The notes beneath the pieces are model-generated. The model was not told the DNA's origin, ran no database searches, and worked only from the letters and a program-made list of their open reading frames with translations. 64,000 nt of DNA from Selenomonas sp. F0473 (GTDB lineage Bacteria; Bacillota; Negativicutes; Selenomonadales; Selenomonadaceae): NCBI RefSeq assembly GCF_000315545.1, contig NZ_JH992902.1:1672638-1736637 (forward strand), written 5' to 3'. Position 1 is the first letter of the stretch, and each line of letters starts with the position of its first letter. This document shows, one piece after another, positions 45,485-53,938 of the stretch. The position numbers and the translations under genes were made by a program.

Positions 45485-47230
45485 ATGCATGCGTATCTGT
45501 GTTCGTTGTTCGGCCTTCTGCTCGTTACCGTTTTGTTATGCGCCGGGCACCCCGTTTCGGCATCCGGAACCCCCTTGGAATGGGAGTATTGGACGGAGCG
45601 CACGCCGATACCGCAGACGCCCGCAAAAAGGCCGCCGAATTTCTCGCCGAACGACGGGCAGTGGCGGCAATTCAATCCGCAGTACGGCGTTCCCGTTCCC
45701 GACGGCGCGCGTTACGTTTGGGTACGGGTCCTCATTCCGCTCGATACGGCGGTGGACGAAAGCCTTTTCTTTTCGACGACGGATCAGTCCGTGCAGGTGT
45801 TTTTGGATGGGATCGCGATCTATCGCTATGGGGATCTCGACTACCGCCCGTATTCCTACGGCCGCAAGTGGCACCTCGTCAACCTCCCCACATGGGCGGC
45901 GGGGCAGCATCTCATCATGCAGGTGTACTCCGATAACCCCCGGGTGCTGGGGCAGTTCGACCGCATTCGGATGGACAGGACGTCGCGTCTGATCGAGCAT
46001 CTTTTTATCTGCGATTTTCCATATGTCAGCGGTGTTACGGCGCTTTTGATCTTCATGATGCTGATCGGCGTATACTTTTTTACGGAAAAGAAACTGCGTG
46101 ACATTTATGTGCGCCTGATCGCCTTTCTTGCGGTATTTTTCTTTTGGATGATCAGTTCGTCCAGTCTCATGCTGCTCTGGCTCGATTTTCCGATATTCTG
46201 GTGGTACGTGGAGACGGCGTCCGCCTACCTTATTATTCTGGCGGGACAGATCCTCATCTACCGCATCATCGATGCGGAATATAAACCGCGCATTCTGCGT
46301 GTTTCATGCGTTTATGTCGTGATTCTTCTCCTCGCCGGAGGGCTCGAATTAGCGGGGCTGCACGGCATGTATGCGATGCGGTTTTTCTTCTTCCCGGCGC
46401 TGGCGGCGTGCGGCATTCCGATGGGATATTGGCTTTGGCATGCGCATAAGAACGGCAACGCGCACTGCCGGTCGATCCTTATCGCATTCGCCGTGCTCTC
46501 CGTGCTTGCCGTGATTGACGGGCTGTCCTTCCAGTTCCGCCTATTTTCATGGAATACGTACTTGCTGCCGTTCGGCATCTATACGATCGCGTTCTTCATC
46601 GTGCGGCTCATCCTGGACCGTGCGGAAAACGAACGCTATCTCTCGAACCTTTCCGCGTCGCTCGAGAGCCAGGTGGACGCCGTGACGAAGCGCATGGAGG
46701 TCGATCCTCTGACGGGATGTTACAACCGCAATAAATTCGGTTCGGCGGTCAAGGAGTTCATGCGGATCGCCCGCGACACGAGGGAGCCGTTCTCTCTCAT
46801 CATGTTCGATATCGACCATTTTAAGAGGATCAACGATACCTATGGGCACGATGCCGGCGACGCCGTCCTCATGAACTTTGCCCGTACGATCCGTACGTTC
46901 CTCGATCGGCGCCATGTGTTCATCCGTTGGGGCGGCGAGGAGTTCATCCTCCTCTGCCTGCACTATGACGGCGCGCAGGCGACGGCATTTGCCAACATCA
47001 TTCGCGAAGCCGTCTCCGAGGAACCTCTCCACCCGCAGGATCGGATCACGTGCAGCGGCGGCGTCGGCGTATGGTACGGCAGCGACGAGGACACGGCGGA
47101 GCGTATGGTCAAGCGCGCGGACACCGCTCTCTACGCGGCGAAACAGAACGGGCGCAACCGCGTTGCCTGCGAGCCGGACTGGGAGACTTATGCCCCGAAA
47201 CGCACGTCGAAGCCGCCGAAGCGGGAGTAG
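45485..47230 (+). CDS. Membrane diguanylate cyclase with extracellular sensor
   Basis: 581 residues. Signal-like N-terminus (1-27); extracytoplasmic beta-sandwich region (about 30-180, similar to the 7TMR-DISM/carbohydrate-binding sensor type); seven hydrophobic helices (about 182-385); short coiled coil; GGDEF domain (about 410-565) with the active motif GGEEF at 483-487 and DIDHFKRINDTYGHDAGD. The allosteric RxxD inhibitory site before GGEEF is absent (DRRH there instead). Makes c-di-GMP, which usually controls surface attachment or pilus behaviour; no effector nearby except the pilus cluster 3 kb upstream. Confidence 0.9.
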   Translation: MHAYLCSLFGLLLVTVLLCAGHPVSASGTPLEWEYWTERTPIPQTPAKRPPNFSPNDGQWRQFNPQYGVPVPDGARYVWVRVLIPLDTAVDESLFFSTTDQSVQVFLDGIAIYRYGDLDYRPYSYGRKWHLVNLPTWAAGQHLIMQVYSDNPRVLGQFDRIRMDRTSRLIEHLFICDFPYVSGVTALLIFMMLIGVYFFTEKKLRDIYVRLIAFLAVFFFWMISSSSLMLLWLDFPIFWWYVETASAYLIILAGQILIYRIIDAEYKPRILRVSCVYVVILLLAGGLELAGLHGMYAMRFFFFPALAACGIPMGYWLWHAHKNGNAHCRSILIAFAVLSVLAVIDGLSFQFRLFSWNTYLLPFGIYTIAFFIVRLILDRAENERYLSNLSASLESQVDAVTKRMEVDPLTGCYNRNKFGSAVKEFMRIARDTREPFSLIMFDIDHFKRINDTYGHDAGDAVLMNFARTIRTFLDRRHVFIRWGGEEFILLCLHYDGAQATAFANIIREAVSEEPLHPQDRITCSGGVGVWYGSDEDTAERMVKRADTALYAAKQNGRNRVACEPDWETYAPKRTSKPPKRE

Positions 47231-47292
47231 GCGCCGCCTCGTGCCGGGCGTTGAGCAGCGCTCAAACGCATCGTCGTGTTGAAAAATTTTTC

Positions 47293-47321
47293 TTGCGTCA
47301 AATTCTATCTTATGCTATAGT
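47293..47321 (+). promoter_or_regulatory. Promoter of rplS
   Basis: TTGCGT (47293-47298) and TATAGT (47316-47321), 17-base spacer; 70-base leader follows. Confidence 0.72.
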
Positions 47322-47394
47322 CACTAGGTATGTGTGTGGATGGTCCGCCGGGCGCAGAGGGCGTCCGTGAACGTCCGATCGAAGGAGGAAAACA

Positions 47395-47736
47395 ATGAAT
47401 ATCATCGAGATCCTGGAGAAGGAACAGCTTCGCTCAGACATTCCGCAGTTTGCACCGGGCGACACCGTCCGCGTTCATGCCCGTATCGTCGAGGGCACGC
47501 GCGAACGCATTCAGGTATTCGAGGGCGTCGTGATCGGACGCCAGGGCATGGGTGTCCGCGAGACCTTCACCGTGCGCCGGATCGCATCGGGCGTCGGCGT
47601 CGAGCGTCTCTTCCCCGTGCACTCCCCGCGTATCGCAAAGATCGAGGTGACGCGCCGCGGCATCGTTCGCCGGGCGAAACTTTACTACCTGCGCGGTCTC
47701 ACGGGTAAAGCTGCCCGCATTCGGGAAAAGCGCTGA
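47395..47736 (+). CDS. rplS: 50S ribosomal protein L19
   Basis: 113 residues, standard length. [22 protein letters not shown] and VEGV-type core [12 protein letters not shown], plus the basic C-terminus [26 protein letters not shown]. In most bacteria rplS follows trmD; here it stands alone with its own promoter. aaggagg precedes the ATG. Confidence 0.97.
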   Translation: MNIIEILEKEQLRSDIPQFAPGDTVRVHARIVEGTRERIQVFEGVVIGRQGMGVRETFTVRRIASGVGVERLFPVHSPRIAKIEVTRRGIVRRAKLYYLRGLTGKAARIREKR

Positions 47737-47750
47737 TCGTAAGAGCGATG

Positions 47751-47777
47751 GGGACTGCTTCGGCAGTCCCTATTTTT
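47751..47777 (+). terminator. Terminator after rplS
   Basis: Perfect stem gggactgc/gcagtccc with a ttcg tetraloop, then tattttt. Confidence 0.92.
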
Positions 47778-47799
47778 GCTGTTATGAGAGGAGGATGTT

Positions 47800-48327
47800 A
47801 TGGAAAAGGAAAATAAGACCGTCTCCGAAATCAAAGACTGGGCGATTTCCATCGTCTTCGCCGTCGCGCTCGCGATGTTCATTCGCACCTTCATCGTCGA
47901 ACTCTACGTTGTGGACGGCCCCTCGATGCGCCCGACGCTCGAGTCGGCGGAGCGCCTTGTCGTCAATAAATTCATCTATCGGTTCCGCGCGCCCGAAAAG
48001 GGCGAGGTGCTCGTCTTCCAGTACCCGCGCGATCCGAGCCGGGACTTCATCAAACGCGTGATCGCGACCCCCGGCGATACCGTCGAGATCCGCGAGGGGC
48101 GCGTGCTCGTCAACGATCAGCTCCTCGTCGAGGACTATATCCTCGAAAAGACGCGGAGCGAATATCCCAAGACAACCGTCCCCGCGGGGCATATCTTCGT
48201 CATGGGCGACAACCGCAACAACTCCGAGGACAGCCGCTTTGCGGACGTCGGCTTTGTTCCGTACGACCTGATTAAGGGTAAGGCCGTACTCGTCTTCTGG
48301 CCGCTGTCCTCCTATAAGACGCTCTAA
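47800..48327 (+). CDS. lepB: Signal peptidase I
   Basis: 175 residues. Cleaves signal peptides of exported proteins at the outer face of the inner membrane. One N-terminal helix (about 13-33), catalytic Ser42 in GPSMRPTL, Lys85 in DFIKRVIATPGD, and the GDNRNNSEDSR box. Short, Gram-positive-type enzyme. Ribosome site gaggagg. First of a likely lepB-xth-prfC transcript. Confidence 0.96.
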   Translation: MEKENKTVSEIKDWAISIVFAVALAMFIRTFIVELYVVDGPSMRPTLESAERLVVNKFIYRFRAPEKGEVLVFQYPRDPSRDFIKRVIATPGDTVEIREGRVLVNDQLLVEDYILEKTRSEYPKTTVPAGHIFVMGDNRNNSEDSRFADVGFVPYDLIKGKAVLVFWPLSSYKTL

Positions 48328-48341
48328 CCGGGAGGACTCTC

Positions 48342-49094
48342 ATGCGTTTTGTATCATGGAACGTCAACGGCCTGCGCGCCGCGCTCAAGAAGGGCTTTAT
48401 GGAGTCGTTCAAGGCGCTGGACGCGGACGCCTTCTGCCTGCAGGAGACGAAAATGCAGGAGGGGCAGGCGATTCTCGACCTGCCGGGCTACGAGCAGTAT
48501 TTTTACAGCGCGGAGAAAAAGGGGTACTCGGGCACCGCGATCTTTACGCGCGTGCAGCCGCTGTCTGTCGCGTATGGTATCGGCGCCCCCGAACATGACG
48601 ATGAGGGCCGCGTCATTACGATGGAGTTTGAGGAACTCTACCTCGTGACCGTCTACACGCCGAACGCAAAGCGCGCGCTCGAACGCCTCGACTACCGCAT
48701 GGCGTGGGAGGACGCGTTTCGCGCGTTCCTGCTCAACCTGCGCGCGAAAAAGCCCGTCGTCGTCTGCGGCGACCTGAACGTCGCGCATAAGGAAATCGAC
48801 CTCAAGAACCCCAAGAGCAACCGGCACAATGCGGGCTTTACCGACGAGGAGCGCGGCAAATTCGGCGAACTCCTCGCGGCGGGCTTCGTCGACACCTTCC
48901 GCGCGCTCTACCCTGATAGACGCGGCGCCTATACGTGGTGGTCGTACCTGCGCCACGCGCGAGAGACGAACGCGGGATGGCGCATCGACTACTTCCTCGT
49001 CTCCGAAGAACTGCGCGGGCGCGTCGCCGCCGCGGAGATTCACGCGGACATATTCGGGAGCGATCACTGCCCCGTCTCGCTGACATTATCCTAA
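48342..49094 (+). CDS. xth: Exodeoxyribonuclease III / AP endonuclease
   Basis: 250 residues. Base-excision repair; cleaves at abasic sites and trims 3' ends. Motifs SWNVNGLRA, LQETKMQ (Glu metal ligand), GDLNVAHKEIDL, and the C-terminal GSDHCPVSL (catalytic Asp-His pair). Complete and of normal length. gggagg precedes the ATG; 14 bases after lepB. Confidence 0.96.
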   Translation: MRFVSWNVNGLRAALKKGFMESFKALDADAFCLQETKMQEGQAILDLPGYEQYFYSAEKKGYSGTAIFTRVQPLSVAYGIGAPEHDDEGRVITMEFEELYLVTVYTPNAKRALERLDYRMAWEDAFRAFLLNLRAKKPVVVCGDLNVAHKEIDLKNPKSNRHNAGFTDEERGKFGELLAAGFVDTFRALYPDRRGAYTWWSYLRHARETNAGWRIDYFLVSEELRGRVAAAEIHADIFGSDHCPVSLTLS

Positions 49095-49110
49095 ATCCGA
49101 AGGAAGATTC

Positions 49111-50736
49111 ATGGCTACGTTAAAAGAAGAGCTCGCGGCGGAGATCGCAAAGCGGCGCACGTTCGCGATCATCTCGCATCCGGACGCGGGCAAGACCACG
49201 CTCACCGAAAAACTCCTCCTCTACGGTGGCGCCATCCATCTCGCGGGCTCCATCAAGTCGCGCAAAACGCAGCGGCACGCCGTCTCCGACTGGATGGAGA
49301 TCGAGAAGCAGCGCGGCATCTCCGTGACCTCATCCGTCCTCCAGTTCGATTACGACGGCTATCGCATCAACATCCTCGATACGCCGGGACATCAGGATTT
49401 CAGCGAGGACACCTACCGCACGCTCATGGCGGTCGACAGCGCCGTCATGATTCTCGATGCGGCGAAGGGCGTCGAAGCGCAGACGCGGAAACTCTTCCGC
49501 GTCTGCCGCCAGCGCGGCATTCCCATCTTTACCTTCATCAACAAACTCGACCGTTTCGGCAAGGCGCCGCTCGACCTCATGGACGAACTCGAAAGCGTGC
49601 TCGGCATTCGCTCCTATCCGATGAACTGGCCGATCGGCACCGACGGCACCTACCGCGGCGTCTACGACCGCGAGAAGAACCGCATCGAACTCTTCGCCGA
49701 GGACAGCACGCACGGACAGGAGACGCGTTCTTCCGAGATATTCGCCCCCGATGATCCCGCGTGGAAGGAGCGCGTCGGCGCAGACGCAGCCGCTGCACTC
49801 ACAGACGACATCGAGCTGCTGCGCGCGGCGGGCGAGACGTTCGACGCGGCGGCGGTCGCCGCGGGAAAATTAACGCCGATGTTCTTCGGCTCCGCCATGA
49901 CGAACTTCGGCGTGCAGAACTTTCTCGAAGCGTATATCCGCCTCGCGCCGCCGCCCGCGCCGCGCATGTCCTCGGACGGCGTGATCGAACCCGACGACGA
50001 GCGGTTCTCAGGATTCGTGTTCAAAATACAGGCGAACATGAATCCCGCGCACCGCGACCGCCTCGCGTTCATCCGCATTTCCTCAGGGAAGTTCGACCGG
50101 AATATGACCGTTTGGCACGCGCCGAGCGGCAAACTCGTCAAACTCGCGCAGCCGCAGCAGTTCCTCGCGCAGGATCGGCAGATCATCGACACGGCGTATC
50201 CGGGCGACATCGTCGGACTCTTTGACCCCGGCGTGTTCGGCATCGGCGACACCCTCTGCGACCCCGCGCACAAGTTCAAATTCGAGGACTTCCCCGTGTT
50301 CCCGCCCGAGCGGTTCGCGCGCGTCGCCGCAAAGGACACGATGAAGCGCAAGCAGTTCGTCAAAGGCATCGAACAGCTCACGCAGGAGGGGGCAATTCAG
50401 CTCTTTGAACAGGTCGGCGCGGGACTCGACAGCTACATCGTCGGCACCGTCGGCACGCTCCAGTTCGAGGTGCTCGAATATCGGCTCAAGAACGAATACA
50501 ACGTCGACATCACCATGCAGATGCAGCCGTTCGAAACCGCGCGCTGGCTCGCGTTCCCCGACGGACGCGCCGTTAGGCCCTCCGACCTGCGCGGCGCCGA
50601 CCGCGGCATGTTCGTTCATGACAGGAACGGCAACCCCGTCCTCCTCGTGAATAACGAGTGGGCGCTCGGGTGGATTCGCGAAAATAATCCGGAGTTGGAA
50701 TTAGGTCAAGTGCCTTTCGATAGGAATAAGGCGTGA
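49111..50736 (+). CDS. prfC: Peptide chain release factor 3
   Basis: 541 residues. GTPase that recycles RF1/RF2 after peptide release. G1 SHPDAGKTTLTEKLL, switch II DTPGHQDF, G4 NKLD, domain 2 and the C-terminal domain all present. 16 bases after xth. Its TGA stop lies in the first bases of repeat copy B. Confidence 0.97.
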   Translation: MATLKEELAAEIAKRRTFAIISHPDAGKTTLTEKLLLYGGAIHLAGSIKSRKTQRHAVSDWMEIEKQRGISVTSSVLQFDYDGYRINILDTPGHQDFSEDTYRTLMAVDSAVMILDAAKGVEAQTRKLFRVCRQRGIPIFTFINKLDRFGKAPLDLMDELESVLGIRSYPMNWPIGTDGTYRGVYDREKNRIELFAEDSTHGQETRSSEIFAPDDPAWKERVGADAAAALTDDIELLRAAGETFDAAAVAAGKLTPMFFGSAMTNFGVQNFLEAYIRLAPPPAPRMSSDGVIEPDDERFSGFVFKIQANMNPAHRDRLAFIRISSGKFDRNMTVWHAPSGKLVKLAQPQQFLAQDRQIIDTAYPGDIVGLFDPGVFGIGDTLCDPAHKFKFEDFPVFPPERFARVAAKDTMKRKQFVKGIEQLTQEGAIQLFEQVGAGLDSYIVGTVGTLQFEVLEYRLKNEYNVDITMQMQPFETARWLAFPDGRAVRPSDLRGADRGMFVHDRNGNPVLLVNNEWALGWIRENNPELELGQVPFDRNKA

Positions 50737-50900
50737 CACGGGATTTTCGCGCCTAGCTGTGTCATTTCGTCGAATACTTCGGTCGACGTAGGTCTAAAAC
50801 TACGCCTTCCCTCGCCTTCTCCTCATTCCTTGCTATGCATCGAAACTTCCGCGTCACTTAGGTGGCGGCGCAAGGCGGGATTTTCGTGCCTAGCCCGTTT
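50733..50900 (+). repeat. Interspersed repeat, copy B
   Basis: Same repeat as at 35993. Starts with gtgacacggg whose tga is the prfC stop; terminal hairpin tgacac (50734-50739) / gtgtca (50759-50764). It ends with a second partial copy of its own beginning (gcgggattttcgtgcctagc, about 50875-50894). The following 80 bases hold nothing else obvious before the promoter. Confidence 0.8.
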
Positions 50901-50978
50901 TATAGCAGCGTACTCTGCCGTACCCGCGCGAACGTCGCGTTTGGTACGGTTTTTTCATGTCCCGGGGAATGGTAAGTA

Positions 50979-51008
50979 TTGACAATGGTTCTTGGCATAA
51001 GCTATACT
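50979..51008 (+). promoter_or_regulatory. Promoter of the ABC transporter operon leader
   Basis: Perfect TTGACA (50979-50984) and TATACT (51003-51008), 18-base spacer, about 355 bases before the first start codon. Confidence 0.82.
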
Positions 51009-51014
51009 GCAATC

Positions 51015-51280
51015 AGATAAAATTCATAGAGAGGACGGCGGCATGATATGCCGACCGTTCGCAGAGCATCCGATTTGTGTATCGGCATCATCCCGCCGAA
51101 CACAGCCTATACTGTATGAATAGGAGTTGTATACACGTCGATATCGGCCGGTGTGCCGGGGCTTTTGCGCGGGGGGTATCTCCCCGGACGACGCAAGGGC
51201 ATCGCTGCTGCCGGAGACTTACGTCTGTATTCGCGTGCAGCCGGGAAGGGATGAGGACGCTCTGTTCGCTTGTTTGACAG
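51015..51280 (+). promoter_or_regulatory. Long structured 5' leader, candidate riboswitch
   Basis: About 265 bases with at least six local hairpins before a terminator: cggcat/atgccg (51039-51053), ccgat/atcgg (near 51069-51084), cctat/atagg (near 51107-51125), ccgg/ccgg, ttgcg/cgcaa enclosing gggg/cccc (about 51165-51205), and gctgc/gcagc enclosing agac/gtct. Short open frames here are probably not translated. Ligand unknown; a divergent cobalamin element is the first alternative, but I could not match its conserved core. Confidence 0.55.
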
Positions 51281-51308
51281 GCCCTTCTGCGTTTGCAGAG
51301 GGGCTTTT
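51281..51308 (+). terminator. Terminator in the ABC operon leader
   Basis: gcccttctgc (51281-51290) / gcagaggggc (51295-51304), gttt loop, then tttt, 56 bases before the first gene. Likely the on/off switch of the leader. Confidence 0.85.
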
Positions 51309-51364
51309 ATATTGCCGCGGTCAGGGGGGCGGCGATATGGGGACTATGGGGAAAGGAAAAAAAT

Positions 51365-52303
51365 ATGTGGCGTATGATTTTACGGCGTTTTCTCATGATG
51401 CTCGTGATTCTGTTCCTGCTCTCTGTGATCACGTTCATTCTCATGCACACGTCGTCGTCGGACCCTGTGAAGCTCTACATGATCCGGTCGGGGATTGTGC
51501 CGACGCCGGAACTGATCGCGGAGGTGCGCGCGCACTACGGGCTGGACGAGCCGCTGTGGGTGCAGTATTTCGCGTGGATGCGCGATATCCTCGCGGGGGA
51601 TCTCGGATACTCGCTGCTCTTTAGCATGCCGGTGTCGTCGCTGCTGGCCGACGCGATTCCCAACAGTGTCCTCCTCACGGTATGCGCGATGATATTGTCG
51701 ATCGTGATTTCCGTGCCGCTCGCGATCGCGGCGTTTCGCTTTCACGGGCGCCCGCTCGACTTGATCATCCGCTTCGGCTCGTTCATCGGCATCACGATAC
51801 CGACATTCTGGCTGGCGCTCATTCTCATCTATGTCTTTTCGGTGCAGTTATCCCTGCTGCCCATCCATACGACGGGCCTGCAGGGGCTGATCCTTCCGTC
51901 GGCTGCGCTCGCGGTCTACTATGTGGGGCTCTATGTCCGCCGTCTGCGCGGGGCGCTGCTCGAAGAGCATATGAAGGACTATATCACGGGCGCGCGTGCG
52001 CTTGGGCTGTCCGACCGCGTGATCCTTTGGCGGTATCTCATGCCGAACGCGCTGCCGAATGTGCTCACGATGCTGGGCATCTCCCTCGGCAATTTGCTGG
52101 GCGGCACCGTGGTCATCGAGTCGATCTTCGGCTGGCGGGGCATGGGCTTCCTCATGGTGGAGGCGATCAAGAACAATGATTTTACGCTGATGCAGGCGTA
52201 TGTGCTCTGGGGGGCGGGCATTTTCATCCTCGTGAATATGGCGGCGGATATGCTCTGTCTATGGCTGAACCCGCAGGTGCGTGAACAGGAGGTGCGGGGA
52301 TGA
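51365..52303 (+). CDS. ABC permease, NikB/DppB type
   Basis: 312 residues, six helices. Inner-membrane half-channel of a nickel/peptide importer. Typical N-terminal segment MILRRFLMMLVILFLLSVITF and the EAA loop YITGARALGLSDRVILWRYLMPNALPN (about 213-238) that contacts the ATPases. ATG at 51365 with gaaagga upstream. First gene of NikBCDEA-like operon, behind a terminator-bearing leader. Overlaps the next gene by ATGA. Confidence 0.9.
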   Translation: MWRMILRRFLMMLVILFLLSVITFILMHTSSSDPVKLYMIRSGIVPTPELIAEVRAHYGLDEPLWVQYFAWMRDILAGDLGYSLLFSMPVSSLLADAIPNSVLLTVCAMILSIVISVPLAIAAFRFHGRPLDLIIRFGSFIGITIPTFWLALILIYVFSVQLSLLPIHTTGLQGLILPSAALAVYYVGLYVRRLRGALLEEHMKDYITGARALGLSDRVILWRYLMPNALPNVLTMLGISLGNLLGGTVVIESIFGWRGMGFLMVEAIKNNDFTLMQAYVLWGAGIFILVNMAADMLCLWLNPQVREQEVRG

Positions 52304-53154
52304 GTCTCTTTTTTGCGCGCATGCGGCGCGATCCGGCATTTGTCGCGCTGGTCGTCCTCTTGATCCTGTGGGTTCTCTCGATGTTCGCTGCGCCGTCGTT
52401 TCTCTCCTACGACGCCTATGCGACGAATACGGGGACACGGCTCCTGCCGCCGTCGGCCCAGCATTTCATGGGCACGGATCAGCTCGGCCGCGATCTCCTC
52501 GCACGGGTGCTCGTCGGCGGACAGGCGAGCCTCATGGTCTCGATTGTGAGCGGCGTGCTCTCGGCGGCTTTCGGCATCGGCGTCGGGGCTGCGATGGCGA
52601 TGACGCGGGGGCGTGCGCAGCTCGTCTGTACGGGGATCATCGATTTCTTCCTCGCGTTTCCGAGCCGGGTCTTTCTCGTCGCTCTGGTCGGCTTTCTTGG
52701 ACCGAGCGTGTTCAACATCATCGCTGCGATCCTCATCACGACGTGGGCGGAGTATGCGCGCATCACACGGACGATCGTCCGCACGGAACGGGAGAAGTGG
52801 TATGTGCGCTATGCGGATGTTTCTGGCATTCCCTTTTCGTGCAGGCTGCGCAGCTATGTGCTGCCGAATGTCATCCCGCAGATGCTGGTGTTTTTCTTTC
52901 AGCATCTGAGCGATATCATTCTTACCGTCGCGGGCCTTTCCCTCATCGGCATTGGGATCCAGCCGCCGACGCCGGAATGGGGGATGCTCCTCATGGGCGC
53001 GAAGGACTATATGCAGACGGCGCCGTGGCTGCTCATGTTCCCGGGGCTTGCCATCTTTGTGACGGTGGTCATTTTCAGCCTGATGGGGGACATCCTGCGC
53101 GACATCTTTGAGCCGCGCTGGGAGCGCGGCGGAAAGGAGGCGCAGGAGGCATGA
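52300..53154 (+). CDS. ABC permease, NikC/DppC type
   Basis: 284 residues, second half-channel. FMGTDQLGRDLLARVLVGGQASL is the standard N-terminal motif of the DppC/NikC family; EAA loop VRYADVSGIPFSCRLRSYVLPNVIPQ (about 168-193, slightly altered). 4-base overlap with the upstream permease and with the ATPase gene downstream. Confidence 0.9.
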   Translation: MSLFFARMRRDPAFVALVVLLILWVLSMFAAPSFLSYDAYATNTGTRLLPPSAQHFMGTDQLGRDLLARVLVGGQASLMVSIVSGVLSAAFGIGVGAAMAMTRGRAQLVCTGIIDFFLAFPSRVFLVALVGFLGPSVFNIIAAILITTWAEYARITRTIVRTEREKWYVRYADVSGIPFSCRLRSYVLPNVIPQMLVFFFQHLSDIILTVAGLSLIGIGIQPPTPEWGMLLMGAKDYMQTAPWLLMFPGLAIFVTVVIFSLMGDILRDIFEPRWERGGKEAQEA

Positions 53155-53938
53155 ACGAACGGCATCAAGCGCCGCTGCTTTCCGTGTCGCATCTCTTTAT
53201 CGAGGTAGCGCACGAATCCGTGCTGAGCGATGTCTGCGTCGAACTTGCGGCGGGGGAGTCTCTCTCTGTCATCGGCGCGAGCGGCTCTGGGAAGTCGACG
53301 CTCCTGCGTGCGATTCTGGGCATCCTTCCGCACGAGGGCCGTGTGCTCGGCGGCGAGATACGCTACCGCGGGACGGATCTCCTGGGCGACGACGCGGCGC
53401 GCAAAAAGGTGCTCGGCAGCGAGATTGCGATGGTGTTTCAAAACCCCGGCAATTTTCTAAGCTGTCACCTGCGCGTGCGGCGCCAGTATGAGGACTTCCT
53501 GCAGGCCCACGATGTGCCGCGGGCGCAGTGGATGCCGCTCATGACGGAACGGCTGCAGCGCGTGGCCTTTCCGGCGCCGGAGCGCGTGCTTGCGGCCTAT
53601 CCGTTCCAGCTCTCGGGCGGGGAACGGCAGCGCGTGGCGATCGCCATGACGCTCTCGCTTTCGCCGCGGCTCATCCTGCTCGACGAGCCCCGACCAGCGC
53701 GCTCGACCCGATCGCTTCGCTCGATTTTCTGAATCGGATGAAGACCTATCAAGAGGCGGGGGCCGCGCTGATCTTCGTTACGCACAATATCCGTGCGGGC
53801 GCCTATCTCGGGGACCGGCTGCTGATTCTGCGCGGCGGGCGCGTGGTGGAGACGGGGAAAACGGCGGATGTCACGGCGCATCCCGCCGATGCCTATACAA
53901 AGGAACTGCTGTCTGCGGTATTGGAGGTGCGGCCGTGA
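53151..53938 (+). pseudogene. ABC ATPase, NikD/DppD type, frameshifted
   Basis: Frame from ATG 53151 gives Walker A GASGSGKST, Q-loop MVFQNPGNFL, signature LSGGERQRVAIA and Walker B LILLDEP, then runs out of frame at a CCCC tract (53688-53691) and stops at 53732. Continuation TSALDPIASLDFL, the switch His in FVTHNIRAG and the C-terminus lie in the other frame to 53938. Two bases fewer in the C tract restore DEPTSALD. Either a real frameshift, a slippage-prone switch, or a sequence error. Confidence 0.85.

Noticed and set aside
51015-51280. Cobalamin riboswitch in the ABC operon leader
   Set aside because: Some GC-rich hairpins and a ggagac word are suggestive, but the conserved core with the gccactg-type box could not be found; kept as an unassigned structured leader.
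51077-51624. Short open frames in the ABC leader overlapping the first permease gene
   Set aside because: Without ribosome sites and crossed by the terminator hairpin; the permease start at 51365 is well supported.
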